NCBI RefSeq assembly: GCF_009604425.1
Contig: NZ_WEGI01000006.1
Span: 1-64,000 of the forward strand
DNA: 64,000 nucleotides
Origin: Nocardia aurantia
GTDB lineage: Bacteria > Actinomycetota > Actinomycetes > Mycobacteriales > Mycobacteriaceae
Reading direction: 5' to 3'
Shown: positions 8,670 through 18,830 of the stretch, piece by piece
How the letters are laid out: every line of letters starts with the position of its first letter
Numbering within the stretch: the stretch's first letter is position 1
Notes under the pieces: generated by a model
What the model saw: the letters and a program-made list of their open reading frames with translations, nothing else
The model's database searches: none
Told to the model about the DNA's origin: nothing
Position numbers and translations under genes: made by a program

Positions 8670-10034
8670 TCAGAACTCCTCGCCGCTGTGCTCGCGCGCC
8701 ACCGCGGCGAGCAGGGTGTCACGCCAGTAGGCGTGCTGGACGGGGTAGAGCCCCTCGTCCTCGTTCTTCTGTCCGGCCGAGATGACGCCGTCCATGCCGA
8801 GGGAGGTGGCGACCTCGTCGGGGCCGGTCAGCCAGTGCTCGGCGCCGCGGCTCATGTCGTTCCACGGGGCGGCCTCGGCCTGGAAGGTGAGCTGGCAGGA
8901 GCGGAACTCCTCGAGGTCGTCCGGGGTGGCCATGCCGGAGGCGTTGAAGAAGTCCTCGTACTGCCGAATCCGCCAGGACCGTGATTGGGCGGTCTCGCCC
9001 TTGGGAGCGATGCAGTAGATGGTCACCTCGGTCTTGTCCGGCGCGATCGGGCGGAAGTGCCGGATCTGGGTGGAGAACTGATCCATCAGGTAGACGTTCG
9101 GGTACAGGCACAGGTTGCGCGAGCCCTTGATCATGAACTCGCCCTTGGCGTCACCGAAGCGCTCCTTCAACTCTTCCATCCGATCCCACAGCGGTCGGTC
9201 CTGCGGATTGCCCGCCCAGGTCCACAGGCACAGGTGCCCGTTCGGGTAGGACCAGTAGCCGCCGCCGGACTTGCCCCACTGCCCGGCGTCGAGGGTCTTG
9301 GTCGAGTTCTTCGACTCGCCGGTATTGCGCCGGGAGGTGGTGGCCGCGTAGTTCCAGTGCGTCGCGGTCACGTGGTAGCCGTCGGCGCCGTTCTCCGCCT
9401 GCACCTTCCAGTTGCCGTCGAAGGTGTAGGTCGAGGAGCCGCGCAGCACCTCGAGCCCGTCCGGCGACTGGTCTACGAGCATGTCGATGACCTTGGTGGT
9501 GTCGCCGAGGTGCTCGGCCAGCGTGCTCACGTCGGGATTCAGACTGCCGAACAGGAAACCGCGGTAGCTGTCGAAGCGCGCGACCCTGGTCATGTTGTGC
9601 GAGCCGTCACGGTCGAAGGACTTGGGGTAGCCGGCGCCGTCGGGATCCTTGACCTTCAGCAGGGTGCCGTCGTTGCGGAAGGTCCAGCCATGGAACGGGC
9701 AGGTCAGTGTGGCGCGGTTGTCAGTCTTGCGCCGGCAGATCATCGCGCCGCGGTGGGCGCACGCGTTGATCAGGCAGTTCAGCGTGCCGTCCTTGCCCCG
9801 GGTGATCACGATGGGCTGGCGGCCGATGTACGTGGTGAAATAGTCGCCGGGATTCGGGACCTGACTCTCGTGCGCGAGGTAGATCCAGTTGCCCTCGAAG
9901 ATGTGCTTCATCTCGAGTTCGAAGATCTCCTCGTCGGTGAAGATCCGGCGATTCGTGCGGTAGACCCCTGCCTGCCGGTCCTCCACCACGGCGGAGGCCA
10001 GGGTATTGCTGAGGCGATCCAGCATCTCGGTCAT
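8670..10034 (-). CDS. benA: benzoate 1,2-dioxygenase large (alpha) subunit
   Basis: This encodes 454 residues of a Rieske non-haem iron oxygenase. The Rieske motif is CAHRGAM followed by CPFHGW. The catalytic-domain motif [12 protein letters not shown] carries the iron-ligand histidines. It adds both atoms of O2 to benzoate to make the cis-diol. The start is placed at the ATG at 10034 because AGGAGT lies 6 bases upstream; a further upstream in-frame start would add 26 unrelated residues. It is the first ben gene, with a 125-base upstream spacer that probably carries the ben promoter. Confidence 0.95.
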   Translation of the reverse strand: MTEMLDRLSNTLASAVVEDRQAGVYRTNRRIFTDEEIFELEMKHIFEGNWIYLAHESQVPNPGDYFTTYIGRQPIVITRGKDGTLNCLINACAHRGAMICRRKTDNRATLTCPFHGWTFRNDGTLLKVKDPDGAGYPKSFDRDGSHNMTRVARFDSYRGFLFGSLNPDVSTLAEHLGDTTKVIDMLVDQSPDGLEVLRGSSTYTFDGNWKVQAENGADGYHVTATHWNYAATTSRRNTGESKNSTKTLDAGQWGKSGGGYWSYPNGHLCLWTWAGNPQDRPLWDRMEELKERFGDAKGEFMIKGSRNLCLYPNVYLMDQFSTQIRHFRPIAPDKTEVTIYCIAPKGETAQSRSWRIRQYEDFFNASGMATPDDLEEFRSCQLTFQAEAAPWNDMSRGAEHWLTGPDEVATSLGMDGVISAGQKNEDEGLYPVQHAYWRDTLLAAVAREHSGEEF

Positions 10035-10088
10035 TCGAACTCCTGCATTCGTCTGCGGTGCCCGGGCGGGGCGGTCGATACCCAGAGA

Positions 10089-10101
10089 AACACGGCGTGT
10101 T
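10089..10101. promoter_or_regulatory. 13-bp perfect palindrome upstream of benA
   Basis: AACACGGCGTGTT is a perfect odd palindrome (6-bp arms about one G), centred about 60 bases upstream of the benA ATG. It lies within the only sizeable spacer between pcaD and benA. It is a candidate operator for the ben activator. No other copy was noticed in the window, so the assignment is positional only. Confidence 0.35.
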
Positions 10102-10159
10102 CTACGCCACACCAGCGTTTTTCCTAGGTCTGTATCGGATGTCTATTTGTCATTGGGGC

Positions 10160-10936
10160 TCAGCGCACCGGTGCCGCCACATGCTCGATGATCACCGCGG
10201 AAACCCGCTCGGGCTGCTCGACATTGGCCAAGTGTGCCGCCGGGCCGACGGTGACCAGCCGAGCGTGGCCGATCGCCTCGGCGATGAGGTGGGCGTGTGT
10301 GGGCGGGGTCGCGGCGTCGTCGGTGCCGGCAACGACCACGGTCGGTGTGGAGATCGCTGCGAGTTGCGTTGTGATGTCGAAAGATTCGATGGCCTCGCAG
10401 CACCCGGCATAGCCTTCGTCCGGCGTGTCGGCCACCATGGCGACGTAGTCGGCGGCGGCGTCCGGGTGGGCGTCTCGCCAGCCGGGGGTGAACCACCGGT
10501 CCACGACTGCCTCGGCGATCGAGGCGGTGCCGTTCGCTCGGACGTGGGCGGCGCGCGGGCCGTAGATGCCGCGCCCGCCCAAGTCGGCCGAGGTGCAGCA
10601 CAGAGCGAGCGTGTGCAGCCGGTGTGGGGCGTGCACGCCGAGCCACATTCCGACCATGCCGCCGAGCGACAGCCCGGCCACGTGGGCACGCTCGATACCG
10701 TGCCGATCCAGCAGTGCCAGCAGGTCGCCGGCCAGCTCGGCCATCGAGTATCGCCCGGCGGGCACAGGCGATCTGCCGTGGCCACGGTGGTCGTAGCGCA
10801 GCACCCGGAATCCGGCGGCCACCAGCGCTGCGGCCTGCGGCTCCCACATGCGCAGGTCGCTGCCGAGCGATCCGCTCAGCACCACTGCGGGGGCGTCCTC
10901 CGGCCCTTCGGCCAGCGCGTGCACGGCGATGCTCAT
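10160..10936 (-). CDS. pcaD: 3-oxoadipate enol-lactonase
   Basis: This encodes 258 residues of an alpha/beta hydrolase: YDHRGHGRS, nucleophile elbow GLSLGG, an acid in VVAGTDDAATPP and a His near PAAHLANVEQPERV. It hydrolyses 3-oxoadipate enol-lactone from CatC to 3-oxoadipate. The start is the ATG at 10936 (MSIAVHALAEG), which overlaps the stop of the chimeric remnant upstream by 4 bases, the normal coupling of pcaD to the thiolase gene. It carries no fused carboxymuconolactone decarboxylase domain, unlike many actinobacterial PcaL proteins. Confidence 0.9.
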   Translation of the reverse strand: MSIAVHALAEGPEDAPAVVLSGSLGSDLRMWEPQAAALVAAGFRVLRYDHRGHGRSPVPAGRYSMAELAGDLLALLDRHGIERAHVAGLSLGGMVGMWLGVHAPHRLHTLALCCTSADLGGRGIYGPRAAHVRANGTASIAEAVVDRWFTPGWRDAHPDAAADYVAMVADTPDEGYAGCCEAIESFDITTQLAAISTPTVVVAGTDDAATPPTHAHLIAEAIGHARLVTVGPAAHLANVEQPERVSAVIIEHVAAPVR

Positions 10937-11187
10937 CGGCCCTCCTGCACGATCGCCGCCCCCTGGCCGACGCCGATGCACAGCGCGGCCGGCCCTCGTT
11001 GGGCGCCGGAGCGCCGCATCTCGTGTGCCGGTTGCAGCACCACCCTGCCCTCGGCCGCGGTGGAGGGCAGCCCGATGCCGACGAAGCACCGTGAGCCCGC
11101 GTGCAGCCTGCGGGCGGCGGCGGCGGTCATCATCTCGTCGGCGGTGTACTTGGTCGAATCGGTTGCCGCAGTGTCAGTTTCGATCAT
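10933..11187 (-). pseudogene. deletion scar: start of pcaJ joined in frame to end of a 3-oxoadipyl-CoA thiolase
   Basis: The 84-codon frame starts at an ATG (11187) with a good GGAGG and encodes ADEMMTAAAARRLHAG and FVGIGLPSTA, the N-terminus of 3-oxoadipate CoA-transferase subunit B. After a few residues it becomes VVLQPAHEMRR and LCIGVGQGAAIV, the last 35 or so residues of a PcaF-type thiolase. The junction is in frame near 11060. A simple reading is an ancestral catC-pcaI-pcaJ-pcaF-pcaD order from which most of pcaJ and pcaF was lost. The product cannot have either activity. Confidence 0.75.
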
Positions 11188-11308
11188 GGTTATACGTTCC
11201 TCCCGAGGTGGATGGTGTCGTCGAGCCACCGCACTGACCAGGTCGGCCACGGCGTCGGCCAAGGTCGTCAGCATCGCCACGTCGAGGGCCTCGTCTTCGG
11301 TGGATGGG
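11188..11308 (-). other. spacer between catC and the pca scar, possible pcaI N-terminal scrap
   Basis: Minus-strand codons just upstream of the pcaJ start read MLTTLADAVADLVSAVARR. LADAVADLV resembles the first helix of CoA-transferase alpha subunits, which would be the pcaI position. The similarity is about nine residues, so this is only suggestive of a second deletion scar in series with the pcaJ-pcaF one. Confidence 0.3.
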
Positions 11309-11623
11309 TCAGGAGGTCGCGGTGACGCGCCGCTCGGTCTCGTCCGCGACGGCGGAGTCATGGCTGGTCAGCGGCAGGATCTCGAGGCGCATGTACGGGA
11401 ACAGCGGCAGGTTCCACAGGATCTCGTGCAGTTCGTCGGCGGAGGCGACGTCGAAGACGCTGATGTTACTGTACTGGCCGACGATGCGCCACAGGTGCCG
11501 CCAGGTGCCCGCCCGCTGCAGGTCCTGGCTGTAGACCTTCTCGCGTGCGACGATCTCGGCGCGGCGAGCCGGATCGAGCGAACCGGGAATGCTGACGTCC
11601 ATGCGAACGTGGTAGAGCGCCAT
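11309..11623 (-). CDS. catC: muconolactone delta-isomerase
   Basis: This encodes 104 residues starting MALYHVRMDV, with WRHLWRIVGQYSNISVFDV and LHEILWNLPLFPYM, the standard signature of CatC. Length is slightly above the 92-97 typical of the family because of a C-terminal tail. It converts muconolactone to 3-oxoadipate enol-lactone in the cytosol. It follows catB by 14 bases with a GGAG-type site between them, in the order catA-catB-catC. Confidence 0.93.
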   Translation of the reverse strand: MALYHVRMDVSIPGSLDPARRAEIVAREKVYSQDLQRAGTWRHLWRIVGQYSNISVFDVASADELHEILWNLPLFPYMRLEILPLTSHDSAVADETERRVTATS

Positions 11624-11637
11624 GGTGTTCGGCTCCT

Positions 11638-12759
11638 TCAGGTACGGGTGAATGCCGCGACGGCGGCGGGATCGAGGTCGACGCCCAGGCCGGGCCCGGT
11701 GGGCAGCGCGACGCCGCCGTCGCCGTAGTGCAGCGACTCGGTGAGCAACTCCTCGGCGAACAGCAGAGGCCCGAACAGTTCAGTGCCGAAGTCGATGCCC
11801 GGCTGGCTGGCGGCGAAGTGGATGGCGGCGGCGGTACCGATCGGGCCCTCGATGGAGGTGGCGCCATGGCAGGCCAGACCGGCCGCACGGGCCACCGCGA
11901 CCACCTCGCGGCTGCGGGCGAGCCCGCCGCACTTGGTGGTCTTGACCGCGATCACGTCGGCGGCGCGCAGCCGGGCGACGGTCAGCACGTCGTGCGGGGT
12001 GTGCACGCTCTCATCCGCCATCACCGGCACTGGCAACAGCGCGTTCAACTCGGCCAGCACCTCCAATTGCTCACCGGGAGTGGGCTGTTCGATCAGCTCG
12101 ACCCCGCCCTCGGCGAGCACGGGCAGGTAGCGCAGCGCGGTGAGCCGGTCCCAGCGGGCGTTGATATCGACCCGCACGCCCGCCCGGCCCGCCAGCGCGC
12201 GCGTCACCGCCAGCACCCGCTCGGTGTCCTCGGCCGGGTCCAGCGCGCCCATCTTGAGCTTGAAGCTGTGGTGCAGCTTGCGCTCCAGCTTCTCCTCGGC
12301 CTCGGCGACGATCGCCTCGACCGGCGCCGCACCCAGCGCCCAGGTGACCTGGACGCTGTCGCGGAAGGCGCCGCCGAGCAGCACGTGCACCGGGATCCCG
12401 AGGGCGCGGGCCCAGGCGTCGTGCAGCGCGACGTCGACGCCCGCCTTGGCGAAGAGGGCTCCGCTGACCACCCGCTCGATGTCGAGCCCGATCGCGGTGA
12501 TCTCGTCGACGCGGCGGCCCATCAGGACCGGCGCGATATGCCGTTCGACGATGGCCTGCATAGTCTCCACGGACTCGCCGCCCCACCACGGTCCGCCGGG
12601 CACGACGCCCTCGCCGTAGCCGACGGTGCCGCCTGCGGTCCGGATCTCGACCAGCAGCAGGGGCTGGACGGTCATGGAGGTGGTTGCGAACTTGTGCGGG
12701 CGGACCAGCGGCACGTCCAACACGGTCGTGCGCAGCGAGTCGATGGTGAGGTCGTGCAC
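11638..12759 (-). CDS. catB: muconate cycloisomerase
   Basis: This encodes 373 residues of the enolase superfamily: an N-terminal capping domain with GVVPGGPWWGGES, then the barrel with SFKLKMG (catalytic Lys pair KLK), VDINARWD, LIEQPTP, MADES and VIAVKTTKCGG. It cycloisomerises cis,cis-muconate to muconolactone using Mn2+. It starts 21 bases after catA and is followed by catC. Lineup and length agree with CatB and not with chloromuconate enzymes, although substrate range cannot be read directly. Confidence 0.93.
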   Translation of the reverse strand: MHDLTIDSLRTTVLDVPLVRPHKFATTSMTVQPLLLVEIRTAGGTVGYGEGVVPGGPWWGGESVETMQAIVERHIAPVLMGRRVDEITAIGLDIERVVSGALFAKAGVDVALHDAWARALGIPVHVLLGGAFRDSVQVTWALGAAPVEAIVAEAEEKLERKLHHSFKLKMGALDPAEDTERVLAVTRALAGRAGVRVDINARWDRLTALRYLPVLAEGGVELIEQPTPGEQLEVLAELNALLPVPVMADESVHTPHDVLTVARLRAADVIAVKTTKCGGLARSREVVAVARAAGLACHGATSIEGPIGTAAAIHFAASQPGIDFGTELFGPLLFAEELLTESLHYGDGGVALPTGPGLGVDLDPAAVAAFTRT

Positions 12760-12780
12760 CGAAGGCGCCTTTCGATCAGA

Positions 12781-13716
<936 letters not shown>

Positions 13717-13794
13717 TCACTGTGCGTGGCGTCACATCCGATTGTCAATCGAATCAGCTCGGGCAAATGCCCAGTCCCGGCCCAGGAGGGGTAC

Positions 13795-14574
13795 GTGAGC
13801 GTCAACGAACGCGACTTCGTCCAGAGCATCGATCGGGCGTTCGCGGTACTGCGCGCTTTCGACGCGCGGCGGCCGAACCCCACCCTGGCCGAGTTGGCCG
13901 AGGCCACCGAACTCTCCCGGCCCGCGGTCCGGCGGATCCTGCTCACCCTGCGCGAGCTCGGCTACGTCACCGACGACACCGGACACTGGAGCCTCACCCC
14001 CCGCATCCTCACCCTCGGCGAGCACTACTCCGCGGCCAACGCCCTGGTACAGGCCGCGATGCCGCATCTGGTGCGGATCGCCGAACGCACCGCGGAGTCC
14101 GCCTCCCTCGGCGTGCTGGACAACGGCTGGGTCATCTACGCCGCCCGGGTGCCGGTGCGCCGGATCATGAGCATCAACGTCGCCGTCGGCACCCGGATCC
14201 CGGCCTACGCCACCTCGATGGGGCGCGCGCTGCTGGCCTGGGCGCCCGAGGCGGTGGTCGCGGAGGTGCTCGACGCCGCCCCGCTGGATCGACTGACCGC
14301 GCGCACCATCACCGACCCGGCCGCGCTGCGCGCCGAACTGGCCGGCGTGCGCGAACGCGGCTACGCGCTGACCTTCGGCGAACTCGAGGACGGACTGATA
14401 TCGCTGGCCGCGCCGGTCCGCGACGCCACCGGCGCGGTGGTCGGCGTACTGGCCTCCTCGACCTCCGCGGGCCGCTCCACCCCGGCCCGGCTACGCGCCG
14501 AGGTCGCGCCGATCCTGCTTACCCACGCCGACCGGCTCAGCACCGAACTCGGATACCGGCCCGCCGATTCGTGA
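13795..14574 (+). CDS. catR: IclR-family regulator of the catechol genes
   Basis: This encodes 259 residues with a GTG start at 13795 after CAGGAGGGG. Residues 1-75 are a winged helix (LAELAEATELSRPAVRRILLTLRELGYV). Residues 80-255 are the IclR effector domain (SASLGVLDNGWVIYAARVPV, VGTRIPAYATSMGRALLAW, RERGYALTFGELEDGLISLAAPV). In rhodococci the catechol genes are governed by an IclR-type CatR, and this gene diverges from catA across paired palindromes, so the same role is inferred. The effector is probably muconate or benzoate. Confidence 0.85.
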   Translation: MSVNERDFVQSIDRAFAVLRAFDARRPNPTLAELAEATELSRPAVRRILLTLRELGYVTDDTGHWSLTPRILTLGEHYSAANALVQAAMPHLVRIAERTAESASLGVLDNGWVIYAARVPVRRIMSINVAVGTRIPAYATSMGRALLAWAPEAVVAEVLDAAPLDRLTARTITDPAALRAELAGVRERGYALTFGELEDGLISLAAPVRDATGAVVGVLASSTSAGRSTPARLRAEVAPILLTHADRLSTELGYRPADS

Positions 14575-14664
14575 GACGCCCGGACCGGGCCGAGCGGTTA
14601 GGTCTAGTGCGAAGTTCTCAGAAAGCCCGGCGGCGGCCGACCAAGGGCGCTGAGAGACCGACCC

Positions 14665-15597
14665 TCAGCTCGTCGCCCCCTCCGTGTCCGCCCGAGGAAA
14701 CGCGCGCAGCGCCGAGCGGAGCCATTGGTGGGCCGGGTCGCCGTGGTGAGTAGGGTGCCACCAGAACGCCTCGGCCAGGTGGACCACGTCCCAGGGACAC
14801 GGGAGGATTCGCACTCCGGCGGCGGTGGCGAGGCGGTCGGCGATGCGGCGTTGCAGCAGGGCGATGCGGGGAGTTCCGGCGACCATGAACGGGACGGGGA
14901 GGAAGCTCTCCACCACGACCCGGACATCCGGATCGATGCCGAGCAGCCGAAGCTGCCGCACCGCGGGCGTGAAGGCGGTCGGCGCGTGATAGGTGACGAC
15001 CCACGGCATTTCGGCGAGCCGCTCCAGTGTCACGGTGTCGCCGACGTCGGTGTTGTCGCGGGACACGATGAGCACCCAGTCGTCGGTGAACACGTCGATC
15101 GACGGGACACCGGACAAGAAACCGTGCGGCAGGAACATGCCGTCGACGGCGCGCAGCGACTCGGGGGCCTGATCCACGTGGGCCGCGACCTGCTGCCGCA
15201 GGCGCAGGCGCACGCCCGGGGCCTGCTCGCCGATGACCTGCACCAGTTCGTCGGCGGCCACCATCGCGGCGTAATCCGATACCAGGACGGTGAATTCCCG
15301 CGTCGCGGTCGCCGGGTCGAAGGCCGGGACCGCTTCGAAAACGCGGACGACGCCCGCCAGCGCGGTGCTCGCCGGTTCGCGCAGCAATTCGGCCAGCGGG
15401 GTGAGCTCGTACCGGTTGCCGGTGCGATACAGCAACTCGTCGTGGAAGTGCCGCCGCAGCCGGCGCAGGGCGGCGGATACTGCGGGCTGGCTCAGTTGGA
15501 GTTGTTCGGCGGCGCGGGTCACATTGCGTTCGCGCAGCAGCGCGTCGAGCGTGGTCAACAGGTTGAGGTCGAGATTGCGCAGCGCACCACCGGTCAT
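14665..15597 (-). CDS. LysR-family regulator, divergent from the meta-cleavage operon
   Basis: This encodes 310 residues starting MTGGALRNLDLNLLTTLDAL, with the LysR helix-turn-helix RNVTRAAEQLQLSQPAVSAA (about 25-45) and a C-terminal periplasmic-binding-like effector domain. The chosen ATG at 15597 gives the usual LysR N-terminus; an upstream in-frame start would add 29 atypical residues. It ends 90 bases from the convergent IclR gene. It shares a 135-base spacer with the flavin hydroxylase gene at 15733 and most likely activates that operon. The effector is unknown. Confidence 0.85.
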   Translation of the reverse strand: MTGGALRNLDLNLLTTLDALLRERNVTRAAEQLQLSQPAVSAALRRLRRHFHDELLYRTGNRYELTPLAELLREPASTALAGVVRVFEAVPAFDPATATREFTVLVSDYAAMVAADELVQVIGEQAPGVRLRLRQQVAAHVDQAPESLRAVDGMFLPHGFLSGVPSIDVFTDDWVLIVSRDNTDVGDTVTLERLAEMPWVVTYHAPTAFTPAVRQLRLLGIDPDVRVVVESFLPVPFMVAGTPRIALLQRRIADRLATAAGVRILPCPWDVVHLAEAFWWHPTHHGDPAHQWLRSALRAFPRADTEGATS

Positions 15598-15732
15598 GAC
15601 AGGACCATAAACCAGATAAATAGCTAGCATCAACGATCCACACTTCCCTGATGGTGATCTGCGCCGCACAGTGGTTGCAGTCACACCGTCGCAGCTGTGC
15701 GCGGCGGATCACGAAAGCCACTGGAGTCTGTT

Positions 15733-16863
15733 GTGTCTGCTGTCCAGAACGTCTTGGTGATCGGTGCCGGAGCCGCCGGCACGGCCACCGCGATCCTGCT
15801 CGCCGAGGCGGGGGTCTCGGTCGACGTCGCCGAGGCCAAACCCGATGTCGCCGCCCTGGGCTCGGGTATCACATTGCAGGGCAACGCGTTACGCGTGCTG
15901 CACCGGCTCGGGGTGTGGGATCGGGTGCTGGCCGCGGGTTACGCCTACGACACGCTCGGCCTGCGGGCCCCCGACCCGGAGGGCACCCTGCTGGTCGAGC
16001 TGACCGAACTGCGCACCGGCGGCCCGGAACTGCCCGCCAACCTGGGCATGTTCCGGCCCGAGCTGGCGCGGATCCTCGTCGAACGGGCCGCGGCGGCGGG
16101 GGCGAACATCCGCTTCGGCGTCTCCCCGGTCGCGCTGACCTCCGACGAGCACGGGGTGGACGTCGAGTTCTCCACCGGCGCCGCCGCCCGCTACGACCTG
16201 GTGGTGGGGGCCGACGGCATCCGGTCGTGGACTCGCCGCGCGCTCGGCATCGATGTGGAGCCGCGCCCGACGGGGATGGGCATCTGGCGGGTCTTCGCCG
16301 CGCGCCCGGACTCGATCACGCGGACCGATCTGTACTACGGCGGCCCGTCCTACATCGCCGGTTACTGCCCTACCAGCGAGGACACCCTGTACGCGTATCT
16401 GGTGGAAGCCGGTCACGACCGCTCGGGGCTGAGCCCGGACGAGCAACTGTCGACCATGCGTGAGCTCGCGGCGGCCTATCACGGACCGTGGGACGAGATC
16501 CGCGCCGCGATGACCGATTCCGGGCGCATCAACTACGCCACGTTCGAAACCCACGTGATCGACGGTCCCTGGAACCGCGGCCGGGTCGTGCTGATCGGGG
16601 ACGCCGCCCACAGTTGCCCGCCGACCCTGGCACAGGGCTGTGCGCAGGCCCTCGAGGACGCGACCGTGCTGGCCGAGGTGCTCCTCGCCCACGAGCGGGT
16701 GTCGGACGCACTGTGGGACGAGTTCACCCGCCGCCGGCTGCCGCGGGCCAAGGACGTGGTCGAGTCGTCGGTCCAGCTGGGGCAGTGGCTGCTCGACGGG
16801 GTGCCGGGCGACGTCCCGGGCCTGATGACGCGCATTTCCGAGCTGCTCGCCGAACCCGCATGA
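15733..16863 (+). CDS. FAD-dependent aromatic hydroxylase (group A)
   Basis: This encodes 376 residues. VLVIGAGAAGTATAI is the FAD Rossmann motif, VVGADGIRSWTRR the DG motif and VVLIGDAAHS the GD motif, in the spacing of single-component NAD(P)H flavin hydroxylases such as salicylate or 3-hydroxybenzoate hydroxylases. The GTG at 15733 is favoured by GGAG six bases upstream. As first gene of the operon it probably ortho-hydroxylates a phenolic compound to supply the catechol cleaved by the next product. The substrate is not identifiable from sequence. Confidence 0.8.
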   Translation: MSAVQNVLVIGAGAAGTATAILLAEAGVSVDVAEAKPDVAALGSGITLQGNALRVLHRLGVWDRVLAAGYAYDTLGLRAPDPEGTLLVELTELRTGGPELPANLGMFRPELARILVERAAAAGANIRFGVSPVALTSDEHGVDVEFSTGAAARYDLVVGADGIRSWTRRALGIDVEPRPTGMGIWRVFAARPDSITRTDLYYGGPSYIAGYCPTSEDTLYAYLVEAGHDRSGLSPDEQLSTMRELAAAYHGPWDEIRAAMTDSGRINYATFETHVIDGPWNRGRVVLIGDAAHSCPPTLAQGCAQALEDATVLAEVLLAHERVSDALWDEFTRRRLPRAKDVVESSVQLGQWLLDGVPGDVPGLMTRISELLAEPA

Positions 16864-16908
16864 GCCGCAACAGTATTCACCCATTTCTATCGAGAGGAAG
16901 GTAGTGCG

Positions 16909-17847
16909 GTGACTGAGCGATTGATCACGCATCTGCGCCACGTCGACCTGGCCGTTCCCGACTACGACAAGCAGTTGGAGTTCTATACGACGATGTGGGG
17001 TCTCGAGCCCGAGATCGCCGAGGACGGCCTCGCGTTCCTGGCCGCCGCGGGTTCGCCGGAACAGTATTCGGTACGCCTGCGCAGGGCCGAGGAGAAGAGA
17101 CTCGACCTGATCGCCTTCGGCGCGGCGACCTCGGCGGACGTGGACGCGCTGGCCGAACGCCTGCTCGCCGACGGCGTCACGCTGGTGACGCGCCCCGAGC
17201 GTCTCCAAACCCCCGGCGGCGGTTACGGATTCCGGTTCTTCGACATCGACGGGCGCACGATCGAGGTGTCCGCTGACGTCGCGGTCCGGCGGCACCGCAA
17301 GGTCGAGGAAGGCGAGGCGGTGCCGGTCAAGCTCTCGCATGTGGTGATGAATTCGCCGAATCCCGAAGCGGCCGTGGCCTTCTACAGCAAGCACCTGTCG
17401 TTCGCGCTGTCGGACACGCTCATGCATCCGCGGATGGGCGAGATGATGTGGTTCCTGCGCACGAACCGGTTCCATCACAGCGTCGCCATCGCCCGCGGGC
17501 CGCACGTGTCCCTGCATCACGCCTCGTTCGAGATGCGCGGCATCGACGAATACATGCGCGGCACCGGACGGCTGCTGCGCGGCGGCATCGAGAAGGTGTG
17601 GGGCCCGGGCCGACACATGGCCGGTAACAACACCTTCAGCTATTTCCTCGACCCGCACGGCAACACCGTCGAATACACCACCGAACTCGAGGTGCTGGAC
17701 GAGGACAGCTGGCATCCGCACCTCTACGACTTCTCCGATCCCATGGTCACCGATCAGTGGGGCACCGCGAATCCGATGGAGGAGTTCGTGGCGCGGAAGT
17801 CGTTCAACGACCCCGACCGCGGCTGCTTCGTCGCCCCTCCGGTCTGA
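16909..17847 (+). CDS. type I extradiol (catechol 2,3-type) dioxygenase
   Basis: This encodes 312 residues with two VOC domains. The C-terminal domain has the iron ligands His144 (KLSHVVMN), a His in LHHASFEMRG (203-204) and Glu255 (NTVEYTTE), with the catalytic His at 189-190 (RFHHSVAI). This is the BphC/XylE-like arrangement, so meta cleavage of a catechol is well supported. GTG start at 16909. Its stop overlaps the next ATG by one base (TGATG). The preferred ring substituent is unknown. Confidence 0.88.
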   Translation: MTERLITHLRHVDLAVPDYDKQLEFYTTMWGLEPEIAEDGLAFLAAAGSPEQYSVRLRRAEEKRLDLIAFGAATSADVDALAERLLADGVTLVTRPERLQTPGGGYGFRFFDIDGRTIEVSADVAVRRHRKVEEGEAVPVKLSHVVMNSPNPEAAVAFYSKHLSFALSDTLMHPRMGEMMWFLRTNRFHHSVAIARGPHVSLHHASFEMRGIDEYMRGTGRLLRGGIEKVWGPGRHMAGNNTFSYFLDPHGNTVEYTTELEVLDEDSWHPHLYDFSDPMVTDQWGTANPMEEFVARKSFNDPDRGCFVAPPV

Positions 17848-18830
17848 TGCGGCTCGCGACCTTCACCGCCGACGATACGGCGGAGACCCGCGTCGGGGTC
17901 GTTCACGACGAGCAGGTGTACGCGTTGCCCGCCGAAGCGACGATGCGCGAACTCATCGACGCCGGGCTCGCCGAGACGCTCCGGCTGGGCGAGCGGGCGC
18001 GCGCCGAAGGCGACGGGCGCCCGCTGTCGCGGGTGCGGCTGCTCGCGCCGCTGCGCCCGGCGTCGGTGCGCGACTGCGTGGCGTTCGAGGAACATGTCGA
18101 GGGCGTGCGGCGCAGCGTCTCCGGGCAGCACGGCGTGCCCGACGCGTGGTTCGACGCGCCGACGTTCTACTTCACCAACCCGCACGCGATCCTCGGCCCC
18201 GGCGAGGAGGTCCGCTTCCCCGCCGGGTGCGCGGTGCGCGACTTCGAACTGGAGGTCGCCGTGGTGGTCGGACGCGCGGGCAGCTCCCTGACCGAATCCG
18301 ATGCGCGGCAGGCGATTTTCGGCTACACCATCATGAACGACTGGTCGGCGCGGGATCTGCAGAGCCGCGAGATGCAGGTGACGCTCGGCCCCGCCAAGGG
18401 CAAGGACTTCGCCACCAGCCTCGGGCCCTGGATCGTCACCGCCGACGAACTCGAGCCCTACCGCGACGCCGACGGTTTTCTCGCGCTCACCGGCACCGCG
18501 GCGGTCAACGGCATCGAGGTCGGGCGCGATGTGCTGGCCAACGCGGGCTGGACATTCGAATCGATGATCGCCTACGCCTCCCGCGACAGCCTCGTCCTGC
18601 CCGGCGATGTGATCGGCTCCGGAACCTTCGGCAACGGCGGATGCCTGGCCGAGCTGTGGGGTCGCCACGGCGCCCAGGATCCGTCACCGCTGCGGCCCGG
18701 TGACGAGGTGGCCCTCAGCGTCGAGGGCATCGGAACACTCAGCGGCACAGTCGGTGTCGCCGACGCCGCGCCACCCGGCACACCGGTGCGGCGACGCCGA
18801 TACACGGATCACCGAGAGGAGCCGACATGA
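17847..18830 (+). CDS. fumarylacetoacetate hydrolase (FAH) family protein
   Basis: This encodes 327 residues, starting MRLATFTADD with the ATG overlapping the preceding stop. FAH-fold motifs include FTNPHAILGPGEEV, DFELEVAVVVGR (metal ligands Glu and Glu), FGYTIMNDWSARDLQ and GPWIVTADEL. In meta pathways such proteins act as hydratases, decarboxylases, isomerases or hydrolases of the ring-fission product or its fragments. With a separate C-C hydrolase gene in the operon, a 2-oxopent-4-enoate hydratase-like or acylpyruvase role is plausible. It overlaps the SDR gene by 4 bases. Confidence 0.82.
   Translation: MRLATFTADDTAETRVGVVHDEQVYALPAEATMRELIDAGLAETLRLGERARAEGDGRPLSRVRLLAPLRPASVRDCVAFEEHVEGVRRSVSGQHGVPDAWFDAPTFYFTNPHAILGPGEEVRFPAGCAVRDFELEVAVVVGRAGSSLTESDARQAIFGYTIMNDWSARDLQSREMQVTLGPAKGKDFATSLGPWIVTADELEPYRDADGFLALTGTAAVNGIEVGRDVLANAGWTFESMIAYASRDSLVLPGDVIGSGTFGNGGCLAELWGRHGAQDPSPLRPGDEVALSVEGIGTLSGTVGVADAAPPGTPVRRRRYTDHREEPT

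Noticed and set aside
15889..17721. A 610-codon minus-strand frame opposite the hydroxylase and extradiol dioxygenase genes
   Set aside because: Shadow of two well-supported genes; no known motif and it spans their intergenic gap.
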